A DNA stretch of 64,000 nucleotides from Mycolicibacterium sp. HK-90 (GCF_030486405.1 NZ_CP129613.1:2790001-2854000); one strand, 5' to 3'. Shown: positions 9,032 through 17,790, counted from the first letter of the stretch. Numbers and translations: made by a program. The notes: generated by a model not told the origin, from the sequence alone.

Positions 9032-9414
9032 GGCTGCTCGCCGTCCAGTTCGGCGAACACGGTGCGGGCCAACCGGAAACTGTCGACGGCCGCCGGGATT
9101 CCGGCGTAGATCCCGACCTGCAGGAAGATCTCGCAGATCTCGTCGCGGGTGACACCGTTGGTGAGGGCGCCGCGGATGTGTGTGCGCAACTCGTTGGGCC
9201 GGTTGAGCACGGCGATCATCGCCAGGTTCAGCATGCTGCGCGTCTTGAGTTCCAGTCCGTCACGCCCCCACACCGCGCCCCAGCAGTACTCGGTGACCAG
9301 ATCCTGCAGCGGCTTGGAGAACGCGTCGGCATTCCCGGCCGCCTGGCGGACGTATTCCTCACCGAGCACCGCGGTGCGTATCGCCCGTCCTTTGTCGTAG
9401 GTGTCCTGGTCCAT
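9028..9414 (-). CDS. carboxymuconolactone decarboxylase-family protein
   Basis: 128-residue alpha-helical protein of the CMD/AhpD fold. The family core is seen in KTRSMLNLAMIAVLN followed by ELRTHIRGALTNGVTRDEICEIFLQVGIYAG, which includes the conserved histidine of the PcaC group. It lacks the CxxC of AhpD, so a peroxidase role is unlikely. Relatives decarboxylate 4-carboxymuconolactone or act on other small cyclic acids. ATG 9414 is preferred over an in-frame start 36 nt upstream because GAAAGG precedes it at SD distance. Between TetR (47-nt gap) and the dehydrogenase (GTGA overlap), it probably serves an aromatic or small-acid degradation step. Confidence 0.87.
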   Translation of the reverse strand: MDQDTYDKGRAIRTAVLGEEYVRQAAGNADAFSKPLQDLVTEYCWGAVWGRDGLELKTRSMLNLAMIAVLNRPNELRTHIRGALTNGVTRDEICEIFLQVGIYAGIPAAVDSFRLARTVFAELDGEQP

Positions 9415-9460
9415 GGCATGCCTTTCGGTTGTCGATTGTTGTCGAATCACGGCGGTGGGG

Positions 9461-10108
9461 TCATCGCGGACGGACCCCGTCGAGGAACAGGCGCACGCAG
9501 GTCCGGATGCGCTCGTCCAGATCGTCGGGGCTCCAGGCCACGCCCCACAGGGCGCCGGTGGCCGGGCCGCCGACGGCCATACTCAGAAATGCGGTGGCCA
9601 CGATGTCGGGGTCGCCGATCTCGATGATTCCGGCCTCGGCGTGCCGGGTGAGTACCTCGCCGATGAACGTCAGTGCGGGCATGGTGCCCTGGTCGTAAAC
9701 GAGCCGGAACAGTCGTGGAAAGCGATTGCCTTCCGCGTTGAGGATGCGCTGTAACGCGATGCCCGCCGGGCTGGTGATGCCGGCCAACCGGATCCGGGCG
9801 ATGGCGAGCAGGGTCTCCTCGAGGTCGTCGGACTCCGCCGCGCGCAGCGTTTCGATCGGAACCAGCCATCGGTCCACGGCGCGTTGCACCGCGGCCTCGA
9901 ACAGCGTCGCCTTGTCGGGGTACAGACCGTAGATGGTGCGCTTGGCCATCCCGGCGGCGGCCGCGATGCCGTCGATCGTGGAACGCTCGAATCCGTTGTC
10001 CAGGAACACTTCCAGCGCACAATCGAGGAGCTCGTGATGCCGTTGCTCGGCCCGCTCTCGGGTGGGCCGGCCCGGGCGTGGCCGCACGGTGACATCTCTT
10101 GGCGGCAT
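9461..10108 (-). CDS. TetR-family transcriptional regulator
   Basis: 215-residue regulator. The N-terminal HTH runs from about 20 to 70: LDCALEVFLDNGFERSTIDGIAAAAGMAKRTIYGLYPDK. The C-terminal ligand domain (about 90-210) resembles AefR-like TetR_C types. It is first in an operon with the decarboxylase-like and dehydrogenase genes, so it most likely represses them in response to an aromatic or short-chain acid intermediate. The 83 bp before its start show no long perfect palindrome, so its operator is not assigned. Ligand unknown. Confidence 0.9.
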   Translation of the reverse strand: MPPRDVTVRPRPGRPTRERAEQRHHELLDCALEVFLDNGFERSTIDGIAAAAGMAKRTIYGLYPDKATLFEAAVQRAVDRWLVPIETLRAAESDDLEETLLAIARIRLAGITSPAGIALQRILNAEGNRFPRLFRLVYDQGTMPALTFIGEVLTRHAEAGIIEIGDPDIVATAFLSMAVGGPATGALWGVAWSPDDLDERIRTCVRLFLDGVRPR

Positions 10109-10179
10109 GGGGGCATGCTAGTCCGTAATGAAACGATGTAGGTGCTATTAATCGTGCCGGCTTGAGCGGCGCGTCGGCG

Positions 10180-10185
10180 TACGCT
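10180..10185 (+). promoter_or_regulatory. -10 element for a leaderless transcript
   Basis: TACGCT lies 6 nt before ATG 10192, the spacing expected when transcription starts at the A of the start codon. This TAnnnT-N6-ATG arrangement is common in mycobacteria and supports 10192 over a TTG 30 nt upstream. Confidence 0.5.
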
Positions 10186-10191
10186 GCCACC

Positions 10192-10512
10192 ATGTCTGCG
10201 CCAGCGTCGGTCCGGCGCCGCCCCGGCGTCGTCGAGTCGGTGATCAGTTGGATGGCATGGGCCCTCGTCGGCCTGGTCGCCGTGTTGCTGGCGTTCACCG
10301 CGATCTTCCCGATGGGCTTCGGTGGGGCGTTTCCCGAACGAGCCGATGAGATCGGGACCCTGGTCATATCGGTGGTGCTCACCCTGGTGACGGTCGTGGT
10401 CGCGCCGATCGGCATGGCGATCGGGCATTGGCGGCGCTGGCACATCTGGTACTGGCCGGCGCTGTGCGGTGTCGCGGCGGGCATGACGTTCGCCTCGTTG
10501 CAGGCCCTGTAG
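10192..10512 (+). CDS. small membrane protein of unknown function
   Basis: 106 residues with three predicted membrane helices: about 18-40 (VISWMAWALVGLVAVLLAF), 56-77 (LVISVVLTLVTVVVAPIGM) and 83-104 (IWYWPALCGVAAGMTFAS). I do not recognise a family. It is divergent from the TetR gene, with 83 nt between the starts, and precedes yebC by 77 nt. The start is supported by the leaderless -10 upstream. The composition is normal for the genome. Confidence 0.75.
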   Translation: MSAPASVRRRPGVVESVISWMAWALVGLVAVLLAFTAIFPMGFGGAFPERADEIGTLVISVVLTLVTVVVAPIGMAIGHWRRWHIWYWPALCGVAAGMTFASLQAL

Positions 10513-10589
10513 ACGTCGTATCGAGCGCGGCACGACGGGCCACGTAAACTGGAGGGCCGGAGTTTTAACCGGAAAAGGGGCGTACCTGC

Positions 10590-11345
10590 ATGAGCGGCCA
10601 TTCCAAGTGGGCCACCACCAAGCACAAGAAGGCCGTCATCGATGCCAAGCGCGGCAAGATGTTCGCCAAGCTGATCAAAAACATCGAGGTCGCGGCACGT
10701 GTCGGCGGGGGAGACCCGGCCGGTAACCCGACCCTCTACGACGCCATCCAGAAGGCCAAGAAGAGCTCGGTGCCCAACGACAACATCGAGCGGGCCCGCA
10801 AGCGCGGCGGTGGTGAAGAGGCCGGCGGCGCCGACTGGCAGAACATCACCTATGAGGGTTACGGCCCCAACGGTGTCGCGGTCCTCATCGAGTGCCTGAC
10901 CGACAACCGCAACCGCGCGGCCGGTGAGGTGCGCGTCGCGATGACCCGCAACGGCGGCAACATGGCCGACCCGGGATCGGTGGCCTACCTCTTCTCCCGC
11001 AAGGGCGTGGTGACGCTGGAGAAGAACGGCCTGACCGAGGACGACGTGCTGATGGCCGTCCTGGAGGCCGGCGCCGAAGAGGTCAACGACCTCGGCGACT
11101 CCTTCGAGATCATCTCCGAGCCCACCGACCTGGTCGCGGTGCGCACCGCGCTGCAGGACGCCGGGATCGACTACGACTCGGCCGAGGCCAGCTTCCAGCC
11201 CTCGGTGAGCGTGCCCGTCGACCTCGAGGGCGCCCGTAAGGTGCTCAAGCTTGTCGACGCGCTGGAGGACAGCGACGACGTGCAAGACGTGTACACGAAC
11301 ATCGACATCCCCGACGACGTCGCCGCGCAGCTCGACGAGGAGTAG
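10590..11345 (+). CDS. yebC: YebC/PmpR-family protein
   Basis: 251-residue conserved protein opening with the diagnostic [14 protein letters not shown]. The family was annotated as a transcriptional regulator; members have more recently been linked to easing ribosome stalling at proline-rich stretches. The three-domain length is normal. In M. tuberculosis it follows the pdxST region as Rv2603c. AAAAGGGG at 10573-10580 acts as the SD. A TAAACT at about 10546 could be the -10. Confidence 0.95.
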   Translation: MSGHSKWATTKHKKAVIDAKRGKMFAKLIKNIEVAARVGGGDPAGNPTLYDAIQKAKKSSVPNDNIERARKRGGGEEAGGADWQNITYEGYGPNGVAVLIECLTDNRNRAAGEVRVAMTRNGGNMADPGSVAYLFSRKGVVTLEKNGLTEDDVLMAVLEAGAEEVNDLGDSFEIISEPTDLVAVRTALQDAGIDYDSAEASFQPSVSVPVDLEGARKVLKLVDALEDSDDVQDVYTNIDIPDDVAAQLDEE

Positions 11346-11383
11346 CCACTGCCCGAGCCGCCCGCGTTGGTGAGCGGCTGGAT

Positions 11384-12034
11384 TCAGTGCAGCGCCGTGT
11401 CGATGGGCGTGTCTCCGGAGATCACCTCGAAGGTCCGCCCGACGGTCTCCGGTTCGTGCAGGACGGCCAACAGCACACGTGCGACGTCCTCGCGGGGGAT
11501 GCTGCCGCGTCCGGTGGATTCGGCGACCGTGACATTCCCGGTCCCGGCGTCGTCGGTGAGTCCGCCCGGCCGCACGATCGTGGTGCGCAAGCCCGCCCGG
11601 GCCCGCACGTCGGTGTCGGCCTCCGACTTGGCCCGCATGTAGGCGCGGAACACCTCGTCATAGCCGTCGTCGAGCGAGCGGTCGTCGGCCGACAGCGCCG
11701 ACACCATCACGTAGCGGCCCACGCCCGCGGCCTCGGCAGCGTCGGCCAGCAGGATCGCGGCATCGCGATCCACGGTCTGCTTGCGGGCAGCGCCGCTGCC
11801 GGGCCCGGCACCGGCCGCGAACACCACGGCGTCGGCACCGCGCACGGCGTCGGCCACTTCGGCGACCGACGCGCTCTCCAGGTCCAGCACGACAGGGGTC
11901 GCCCCGGCCGCCTCCAGATCGGCCGACTGGGCCGGGTTGCGGATGAGCCCGACCGCCTCGTCACCTCGCGCCGACAGCAATCCTTCGAGGATCAGGGCGA
12001 TCTTTCCGTGTCCGCCGGCAATCACCACGCGCAT
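11384..12034 (-). CDS. NAD(P)-binding SDR-like protein (YwnB/NmrA type)
   Basis: 216-residue atypical short-chain dehydrogenase. It has a Rossmann glycine motif near the N-terminus (MRVVIAGGHGKIA, where G-GHG replaces GxxGxxG) and a central VMVSALSADD strand-loop. ATG 12034 is preferred over an upstream in-frame start because GGGAGG precedes it at the right distance. Proteins of this group bind NAD(P)H and are often stress-linked; the substrate is unknown. It converges on yebC with 38 nt between them, and follows the hydrolase gene on the same strand. Confidence 0.85.
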   Translation of the reverse strand: MRVVIAGGHGKIALILEGLLSARGDEAVGLIRNPAQSADLEAAGATPVVLDLESASVAEVADAVRGADAVVFAAGAGPGSGAARKQTVDRDAAILLADAAEAAGVGRYVMVSALSADDRSLDDGYDEVFRAYMRAKSEADTDVRARAGLRTTIVRPGGLTDDAGTGNVTVAESTGRGSIPREDVARVLLAVLHEPETVGRTFEVISGDTPIDTALH

Positions 12035-12071
12035 ATCCGTACCTCCCACGGACACGGTATCCCCGGCTCGC

Positions 12072-12905
12072 TCATCGGGTCAGGAAGCGGCCGATCTCCT
12101 CGGCGGTCCGTTCGGGTTGATCGAGCATGATCAACACTCGGGCGTCCTCGATCTGGCGCAGGCGCCCGTTGGGCAGCAGGTCTGCCAGTCGCCGCCCGTG
12201 TGCGGGTGGCATCACGGTGTTGTCGCTCCACAACACCAGTGCCTGGCCGGTGAAATCGGCGAGGGCGTTGGTGGCCCGGATCAACTCGGCCTTGTCGAAT
12301 CGGCTGCGGCAGTAGCTGATCAGGTCGCGGCGGATCCGACGATCGGCCAGCGCGGCTTCGGTCCAACCCTCGAAAACATGCTGCGGAATCGGCTTCATGG
12401 ACATCTCGCCCCAGAGCATCGGTTGCCGGCGCAGCCACTCGATCCGCATCTGGCGCAGCGCGAAGGCGACCGTGCCGGTGGTGCGGCTGGCGAGCCACAG
12501 GACCTTGGCGTAGGGCGCCGGTGGGAAGTTGTCGAATGCCTCCGACGGGCAGATCACCAGCCGCGCAATCCGTTTGTCGCGACCGGTATCGGTCAGGAAC
12601 AGCGGTCCGCCCCAGTCGCTGACGATCAGCGTGACGTCCGCCAATTCCAGGGCGTCGAGGAAATCGGCGACAATGCCGAGCATCCCGTCCATCCTGAGAT
12701 CGGCGTCTTCCCGCATCGGGACGCGGTGTCCGCCCATGGGTAGCACGGGCAGCAGATAGCGGAACCCGGCGGGCAGTAGCGGCAGCGTCGTCGTCCACTG
12801 CGTGTCGTTCATCAAGAGTCCGTGCAGCAGCACCACCGGCGGACCGGACGGGTCTCCCTCTTCGCGATATTCGATGGTCCCCGCGGGCAGTTCCACTGAT
12901 TTCAT
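12072..12905 (-). CDS. alpha/beta hydrolase with Asp nucleophile, unusual active site
   Basis: 277-residue alpha/beta hydrolase. The oxyanion HG is at 28-29 (VVLLHGLLM). The nucleophile elbow reads IVSDWGG with Asp97, as in haloalkane dehalogenases and epoxide hydrolases rather than Ser esterases. The usual catalytic His block near the C-terminus (consensus like AGH before a acidic-x-P stretch) reads ARVLIMLDQPE, so Val257 sits where His is expected. Either another His serves or the enzyme is inactive or altered. It is divergent from a TetR gene whose operator-like palindromes overlap the shared promoter region, so it is probably the target of that regulator. Confidence 0.85.
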   Translation of the reverse strand: MKSVELPAGTIEYREEGDPSGPPVVLLHGLLMNDTQWTTTLPLLPAGFRYLLPVLPMGGHRVPMREDADLRMDGMLGIVADFLDALELADVTLIVSDWGGPLFLTDTGRDKRIARLVICPSEAFDNFPPAPYAKVLWLASRTTGTVAFALRQMRIEWLRRQPMLWGEMSMKPIPQHVFEGWTEAALADRRIRRDLISYCRSRFDKAELIRATNALADFTGQALVLWSDNTVMPPAHGRRLADLLPNGRLRQIEDARVLIMLDQPERTAEEIGRFLTR

Positions 12906-12922
12906 GGCGACCTTCCTGGCAT

Positions 12923-12953
12923 TAGAACGGTGATTCTAGAATTTATGCTCTAG
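12923..12953. promoter_or_regulatory. TetR operator candidate between divergent genes
   Basis: Overlapping inverted repeats fill the 68-bp divergent gap: TAGAA/TTCTA (12923-12927 and 12934-12938), the perfect decamer ATTCTAGAAT (12933-12942), and CTAGA/TCTAG (12936-12940 and 12949-12953). A -10-like TATGCT (12944-12949) for the TetR gene lies inside the set. AT-rich CTAG palindromes here suggest autoregulation by the TetR at 12974 and control of the hydrolase. Confidence 0.55.
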
Positions 12954-12973
12954 TGTGTCGGCAGGAGGTTCAG

Positions 12974-13576
12974 ATGGCAAGGTCCACGCGGGAGACGATC
13001 CTGACCGCCACGGCCGAACTGATGCGGCACAAGGGTTATGCGGCGGTCGGCATGAAGGACATCGTGGCGGCCTCCGGCGCCCCCATCGGTTCGCTGTACC
13101 ACCACTTCCGGGGCGGCAAGCTGCAGATTGCCCGCGAGGCGCTGATCGATGCGGGAGTCGCCTACGGGCTGCTCATTCCGACCATCGTCGACGAGTACGA
13201 CGACCTGGGCCATGCGGTCGAAGGTGTGTTCACGCAAGCCGCGGGGGACATGGCTGCCAGCGGGTTCGCGAACATGTGCCCGGTCGGTACGGTGGCGGCC
13301 GAAACCTCCGACACCGTCGAGGAGTTACGGGTCGCGGCGGCCGGGGTGTTCACCGCGTGGCTCGACGGCGGCACGGCCTATTTCGCCCAGCGCGGCATTG
13401 CCCCTGCAATGGCGCGCGAGGTGACGGTGGCAATTGTCGCCGCACTCGAAGGTGCGTTCATCCTGGCGCGCACGCTGCGTGACGTCGAGCCGTTGGTGAC
13501 TGCCGGTCGGGCGTTGGCCCCGCAGTATCGGGGGATCGCCCTGGGTGCGCGAGCGCTCACCGATACGCCGAATTGA
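12974..13576 (+). CDS. TetR-family regulator (LmrA/YxaF-like)
   Basis: 200-residue regulator with HTH at about 8-55: ILTATAELMRHKGYAAVGMKDIVAASGAPIGSLYHHF. The C-domain contains MCPVGTVAAETSD, which resembles the LmrA/YxaF subgroup. ATG 12974 is chosen because AGGAGG (12963-12968) precedes it at 5 nt; an upstream in-frame start lacks an SD. It is divergent from the hydrolase gene. Its likely operator is the CTAG palindrome set at 12923-12953. Ligand unknown. Confidence 0.9.
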   Translation: MARSTRETILTATAELMRHKGYAAVGMKDIVAASGAPIGSLYHHFRGGKLQIAREALIDAGVAYGLLIPTIVDEYDDLGHAVEGVFTQAAGDMAASGFANMCPVGTVAAETSDTVEELRVAAAGVFTAWLDGGTAYFAQRGIAPAMAREVTVAIVAALEGAFILARTLRDVEPLVTAGRALAPQYRGIALGARALTDTPN

Positions 13577-13645
13577 CGCACGGCGCCCCTCGTTCGCGCC
13601 GTTACGGTGATCTCGGATGTCGTGGGCGTGAAGGGGGACGGGGTC

Positions 13646-14029
13646 ATGGAGCTGGCCAACGGGGCGGTGACCGACCCGCGCGGTGTCGGCTGGACGGTGC
13701 GGCGCAAGTGGATGGAAGGCCCGACGACGATCATGGACGGCGACAGCCTGGTCGACGTGATCCTCTCCGTCGGCCAGCTGTTGTGCTTGCTGGCCTGGCC
13801 GTTCTGGTTCGCGGCGAAGTTCCTCGGGGTCCCCTGGAAGATTGTCGTCGAACGCGAGAACCGGGAGGTCGGTACCGAACGGGTAAGAGGATGGCGCGCC
13901 TCGACTCGACGGATGGATGAGATCCGCCGGCACATCGGGATGGCCGGTGGGGACCGGAGTTCGGCGCCGATGCAGATTCAGCCGATGCGGATTCATCAGC
14001 AACCCCGGCCGGACTACTGGTACCGCTGA
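13646..14029 (+). CDS. hypothetical protein with one hydrophobic segment
   Basis: 127 residues from ATG 13646, which follows a purine-rich GGGGGACGGGG. A GTG 39 nt upstream is the alternative start. A hydrophobic stretch at about 40-65 (VILSVGQLLCLLAWPFWFAAKF) may cross or lie in the membrane. The C-terminus is Arg/Pro/Gln-rich and ends in YWYR. I do not recognise a family. It is co-directional with ruvC, 75 nt ahead of it, but separated by the LexA-controlled promoter. Confidence 0.6.
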   Translation: MELANGAVTDPRGVGWTVRRKWMEGPTTIMDGDSLVDVILSVGQLLCLLAWPFWFAAKFLGVPWKIVVERENREVGTERVRGWRASTRRMDEIRRHIGMAGGDRSSAPMQIQPMRIHQQPRPDYWYR

Positions 14030-14067
14030 TTGGCGTGTCCCTGCCGCGGCCCGCCGGCGTGGCCCGC

Positions 14068-14090
14068 TAGGCTATCGAACAGATGTTCTG
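14068..14090 (+). promoter_or_regulatory. SOS promoter of ruvCAB: -10 and LexA box
   Basis: TAGGCT at 14068-14073 is a good -10. TCGAAC-AGAT-GTTCTG at 14075-14090 matches the mycobacterial LexA consensus TCGAAC-N4-GTTCGA at 10 of 12 positions. The box would cover the transcription start, so LexA can repress ruvCAB until DNA damage. Confidence 0.8.
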
Positions 14091-14104
14091 GCGAAGGGGT
14101 TTGT

Positions 14105-14662
14105 GTGCGGGTGATGGGAGTTGATCCCGGGTTGACGCGCTGCGGCCTCTCGGTGGTCGAGAGTGGGCGCGGCAGAAAGGTCACCGCACTCGACGTGGAT
14201 GTGGTCCGCACCCCGGCCGATGCGCCGCTGCAGAAGCGGCTGCTGGAGATCAGCGACGTCGCCGAGTACTGGATGGACACCCATCGGCCGGATGTGATCG
14301 CGATCGAGCGGGTCTTCGCCCAGCAGAACGTGTCGACGGTGATGGGCACGGCCCAGGCCGGCGGGGTGATCGCGCTGGCCGCCGCCCGGCGCGACATCGA
14401 GGTGCACTTTCACACCCCGTCCGAAGTGAAGGCTGCGGTCACCGGAAACGGCCGCGCCGACAAGTCTCAGGTCACCGAGATGATCACCAGAATCCTTGCG
14501 CTGCAAGCCAAACCGACACCTGCTGACGCCGCCGACGCATTGGCTCTCGCCATCTGTCACTGCTGGCGCGCCCCGATGATCGCGCGGATGGCCGCCGCCG
14601 AGGCCATGGCCGCCGAACAGCGTCGTAAGTACCAGGCCAAGGTCAAGGCGGCCCGGGCATGA
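14105..14662 (+). CDS. ruvC: Holliday junction resolvase RuvC
   Basis: 185-residue endonuclease that cuts Holliday junctions made by recombination, acting with RuvAB. The first catalytic Asp is in [12 protein letters not shown]; the acidic IERVF and the C-terminal [12 protein letters not shown] carry the others. GTG 14105 gives the VRVMGVDPG start found in mycobacterial RuvC. Its stop overlaps the ruvA ATG. It is controlled by the LexA box at 14075. Confidence 0.97.
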   Translation: MRVMGVDPGLTRCGLSVVESGRGRKVTALDVDVVRTPADAPLQKRLLEISDVAEYWMDTHRPDVIAIERVFAQQNVSTVMGTAQAGGVIALAAARRDIEVHFHTPSEVKAAVTGNGRADKSQVTEMITRILALQAKPTPADAADALALAICHCWRAPMIARMAAAEAMAAEQRRKYQAKVKAARA

Positions 14663-15246
14663 TCGCCTCGGTGCGCGGTGAGGTCATCGACATCGCCCTC
14701 GACCACGCCGTGATCGAGGCCGCGGGCGTCGGCTACAAGGTCATGGCGACTCCCACGACGCTGGCCAATCTGCGGCGCGGCACCGAATCGCGGCTCATCA
14801 CCGCGATGATCGTGCGCGAGGATTCGATGACGCTGTACGGATTCGCCGACGGCGATGCCCGCGACCTGTTCCTCACCTTGCTCGGGGTGTCGGGCGTCGG
14901 CCCCAAGATCGCGCTGGCGACGCTGGCGGTCTACGACCCGCAGGCTCTGCGGCAGGCCCTGGCCGACGGCGATGTCACGGCACTGACCCGGGTTCCTGGC
15001 ATCGGAAAGCGCGGTGCCGAGCGCATGGTGCTGGAGTTACGTGACAAGATCGGCCCGGTCACGCCAGGATCCGTCGGCTCGGCCGGCGGCCACGCCGTCC
15101 GAGCTCCCGTGGTGGAAGCCCTTGTCGGACTTGGCTTTGCCGCCAAGCAGGCCGAGGAGGCCACCGACAAGGTGCTGGCCAACGACCCCGAGGCCACCAC
15201 GTCGTCTGCGCTGCGGGCGGCCCTGTCCATGCTGGGTAAGAAGTAG
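14659..15246 (+). CDS. ruvA: Holliday junction branch migration protein RuvA
   Basis: 195-residue junction-binding protein. The N-terminal OB fold ([20 protein letters not shown]) is followed by two helix-hairpin-helix motifs ([15 protein letters not shown] and [19 protein letters not shown]), a flexible linker and a C-terminal RuvB-binding three-helix domain ([19 protein letters not shown]). ATG overlaps the ruvC stop (ATGA); ruvB starts 2 nt after its stop. Confidence 0.97.
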   Translation: MIASVRGEVIDIALDHAVIEAAGVGYKVMATPTTLANLRRGTESRLITAMIVREDSMTLYGFADGDARDLFLTLLGVSGVGPKIALATLAVYDPQALRQALADGDVTALTRVPGIGKRGAERMVLELRDKIGPVTPGSVGSAGGHAVRAPVVEALVGLGFAAKQAEEATDKVLANDPEATTSSALRAALSMLGKK

Positions 15247-15248
15247 CC

Positions 15249-16304
15249 ATGGGCCGCTTCGACGACACCGAGGAACCCGACGAGCGGGAGGTCTCCCCGG
15301 CGCTGACGGTCGGCGAGGGCGATATCGACGCCAGCCTCCGTCCGCGCTCACTGGGTGAGTTCATCGGTCAGCCCCGTGTCCGCGAGCAGCTGCAGTTGGT
15401 CCTGGAAGGCGCCAAGAACCGCGGTGGCACACCGGATCACATCCTGCTGTCCGGCCCGCCCGGTCTGGGCAAGACCTCGCTGGCGATGATCATCGCGTCC
15501 GAGCTGGGCTCGTCGCTGCGGCTCACCTCGGGCCCCGCGCTCGAGCGCGCCGGTGACCTGGCGGCCATGCTGTCCAACCTCGTCGAGCACGATGTGCTGT
15601 TCATCGACGAGATCCACCGCATCGCGCGGCCCGCCGAGGAGATGCTGTATCTGGCGATGGAGGACTTCCGCGTCGACGTGGTGGTCGGCAAAGGCCCTGG
15701 CGCCACATCGATCCCGCTCGAAGTCGCGCCGTTCACGCTGGTGGGGGCGACCACCCGGTCCGGTGCGCTGACCGGTCCGCTGCGGGACCGGTTCGGGTTC
15801 ACCGCGCACATGGATTTCTACGAACCGGTGGAGCTGGAGCGGGTGCTGGCCCGGTCGGCGGGCATCCTCGGTATCGAACTCGGTGGCGACGCCGGAGCCG
15901 AGATCGCCCGGCGGTCCCGGGGCACGCCGCGGATCGCCAACCGGCTGTTGCGCCGGGTCCGGGATTACGCCGAGGTGCGCGCCGATGGTGTGATCACGCG
16001 CGATATCGCCAAGGCCGCGTTGGAGGTCTACGACGTGGACGAGCTCGGTCTCGACCGCTTGGACCGCGCCGTACTGTCTGCGCTCACCCGCAGTTTCGGC
16101 GGTGGACCGGTCGGGGTGTCGACGCTGGCAGTGGCGGTGGGGGAGGAAGCCACCACCGTCGAAGAGGTCTGCGAACCCTTCCTGGTGCGTGCCGGCATGG
16201 TGGCCCGCACGCCGCGGGGCCGCGTGGCCACGCCGCTGGCCTGGACGCATCTCGGGCTGCAACCGCCGGTTACCGGACTCGGGCAGCCCGGGCTGTTTGA
16301 ATAG
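15249..16304 (+). CDS. ruvB: Holliday junction helicase motor RuvB
   Basis: 351-residue AAA+ ATPase that drives branch migration as hexamers on RuvA-bound junctions. Walker A is GPPGLGKTS (69-77) and Walker B is VLFIDE with D120-E121. Sensor 1 is in the GATTRSG block, and the C-terminal winged helix ([15 protein letters not shown]) binds DNA. It is the third gene of the SOS-controlled ruvCAB operon. A small DUF1304 gene follows after 5 nt and may share the transcript. Confidence 0.97.
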   Translation: MGRFDDTEEPDEREVSPALTVGEGDIDASLRPRSLGEFIGQPRVREQLQLVLEGAKNRGGTPDHILLSGPPGLGKTSLAMIIASELGSSLRLTSGPALERAGDLAAMLSNLVEHDVLFIDEIHRIARPAEEMLYLAMEDFRVDVVVGKGPGATSIPLEVAPFTLVGATTRSGALTGPLRDRFGFTAHMDFYEPVELERVLARSAGILGIELGGDAGAEIARRSRGTPRIANRLLRRVRDYAEVRADGVITRDIAKAALEVYDVDELGLDRLDRAVLSALTRSFGGGPVGVSTLAVAVGEEATTVEEVCEPFLVRAGMVARTPRGRVATPLAWTHLGLQPPVTGLGQPGLFE

Positions 16305-16309
16305 ACCGC

Positions 16310-16696
16310 ATGGTCATCGCCGGTTTGGTGTTCGCCGCGCTCGCCGCGGCCCTGCATGTCTACATCTTCACGATGGAATCACTGACCTGGACCTCGCCAC
16401 GCACCCGCGCCACCTTCGGGATCAGCGCGGAGGAGGCGCAGGCCACCAAGGAATTGGCGTTCAATCAGGGTTTCTACAACCTGTTCCTGGCGATCGTCAC
16501 GGTCGCGGGTATTGCGGCGGTGGGGTTGGGACACAACGCGGTTGGGGCTGCGCTGGTGTTCGCCGGAGCCGGCTCGATGCTGGCCGCGGCCGTGGTCCTG
16601 CTGACCAGCTCACCGGACAAGGCGCGCGCGGCGATCACGCAGGGCATCTTCCCGCTGATCGCTGTTGTGCTCCTGGTGGTCGGCGTGGCGGTATGA
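16310..16696 (+). CDS. DUF1304-family membrane protein
   Basis: 128 residues, four predicted helices: about 2-20, 55-75, 78-97 and 110-127. The NQGFYNLFLA segment and the compact four-helix layout fit DUF1304 proteins, whose function is unknown. It starts 5 nt after ruvB, so it is likely carried along in the SOS operon. Whether that is functional is not clear from sequence. Confidence 0.85.
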   Translation: MVIAGLVFAALAAALHVYIFTMESLTWTSPRTRATFGISAEEAQATKELAFNQGFYNLFLAIVTVAGIAAVGLGHNAVGAALVFAGAGSMLAAAVVLLTSSPDKARAAITQGIFPLIAVVLLVVGVAV

Positions 16697-16796
16697 GGCC
16701 CGCCGCGGAATAGGATCGGACTACGGTCCGGTTACATCGGAAGTGCGGGTGCGCTTCCACTGGCCGGCACATTCCGACCAGGACGAGAGGTGCGCG

Positions 16797-17225
16797 ATGA
16801 CCCACTACGACGCGGAAACCGCGAAAGCGATCGTGCGACGCAACACTGAGCAAGTACAGGGAAAGGGTGACTTCGACCTGTTCGAAGAGCTGTTTGCCGA
16901 TGATTTCGTCGACCATACGCCGCAGCCCGGCACCACCGCGGACAAGGACGGAGTCCGCATCCTCTACCGCCGGCTGCGTGATGCATTCCCTGATTTTCGG
17001 CCCGAAATTCATTGGCAGACAGTGGAGGATGACGTGGTCACCACGTACAAGACCTACCACGGCACTCATCGAGGCGCTCTGTTCGGAATTGAACCGACCG
17101 GACGCAGCGTTCAGTTCGAAACAGTGGACGCGATGCGGGTGCGAGACGGCCAGATCGTCGAGCACTGGGGAGTGGCGAACCTGTTCTCGCTGGTGCACCA
17201 ACTCGGCGCGCGCATCGAATCCTGA
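16797..17225 (+). CDS. SnoaL-like / NTF2-fold protein
   Basis: 142-residue cone-shaped alpha+beta barrel protein of the SnoaL polyketide-cyclase-like group. The signature features are EELFADDFVDHTP near 38-50, the RRLRDAFPDF helix, and the closing strand with DGQIVEHWGVANLFSLVHQLGA. Most relatives are small ligand-binding or cyclase-like enzymes of unknown substrate. ATG 16797 follows GAGAGG at SD distance. The stop is 23 nt from the stop of the convergent SRPBCC gene. Confidence 0.85.
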   Translation: MTHYDAETAKAIVRRNTEQVQGKGDFDLFEELFADDFVDHTPQPGTTADKDGVRILYRRLRDAFPDFRPEIHWQTVEDDVVTTYKTYHGTHRGALFGIEPTGRSVQFETVDAMRVRDGQIVEHWGVANLFSLVHQLGARIES

Positions 17226-17248
17226 GGGGGTTGGCGAGCCGTTCCTGC

Positions 17249-17710
17249 CTACCCGCGCTGTTCCACCCATTCGGCCAGCGCGGCCAGCGCCATCCGGGTG
17301 CCGGTCTCGTTGTCGCCAGGATCGACCGCGTCGGGAATCCCGTCGTGATCGATGCTGACTTCGGTGCCGTCTGCAGACTCGTACAACGTCGTCGTCATCG
17401 TCATCACGCCGCCCACGGCGGGATCGTCACTCTCGAACTCGATGGTCTCGACGACCCGCTCATTCGGCACCAACTCGACGAAGCGGCCGTGATAGGTGTC
17501 GGTGTGGGCGCTGGACTTTCCGACGGCGTCAGGTGAGTTGTAGTGCAGTGAGATACGAAATGTTCCGCCCTCGCGGGCGTCGAATTCATGTACTTCGCTG
17601 CGCATGCCGGCCGGAACACGCCACGCCGCAATCGCTTCGGCGTCGATGAGCGCCCGATAGACGTCCGCCCGCGCGGCGTTGACGTGGCCGGTCACGCGGG
17701 TGCTGCCCAT
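17249..17710 (-). CDS. SRPBCC (AHSA1/START-like) protein
   Basis: 153-residue helix-grip protein of the AHSA1 activator group. It has the N-terminal strand TRVTGHVNAARADVYRALIDAEAIAAWRVPAGM and a C-terminal long helix ETGTRMALAALAEWVEQRG. Such proteins bind hydrophobic ligands. ATG 17710 is preceded by GAGGAAAG; an in-frame start 81 nt upstream would add a lysine/arginine-rich tail with no SD. It stands alone between convergent and divergent neighbours. Confidence 0.85.
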   Translation of the reverse strand: MGSTRVTGHVNAARADVYRALIDAEAIAAWRVPAGMRSEVHEFDAREGGTFRISLHYNSPDAVGKSSAHTDTYHGRFVELVPNERVVETIEFESDDPAVGGVMTMTTTLYESADGTEVSIDHDGIPDAVDPGDNETGTRMALAALAEWVEQRG

Positions 17711-17778
17711 GGTCTTTCCTCTGGATTGAGCTGTGTCACCTGAAGATTTTGCCGCATGTCGGCGCCGTTTCCGGCCCT

Positions 17779-17784
17779 TACGAT
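17779..17784 (+). promoter_or_regulatory. -10 element for a leaderless transcript
   Basis: TACGAT lies 6 nt before ATG 17791, matching the TAnnnT-N6-start arrangement of leaderless mycobacterial transcripts. It supports 17791 as start rather than an in-frame codon 42 nt earlier. Confidence 0.5.
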
Positions 17785-17790
17785 TGGCCA

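Noticed and set aside
11346..11383. Terminator between yebC and the SDR-like gene
   Set aside because: Only a GCCGC/GCGGC pair with a 12-nt loop; too weak.
16715..16765. Two small hairpins after the DUF1304 gene
   Set aside because: Five-bp stems in GC-rich DNA are expected by chance; no T-tract and no conserved spacing.
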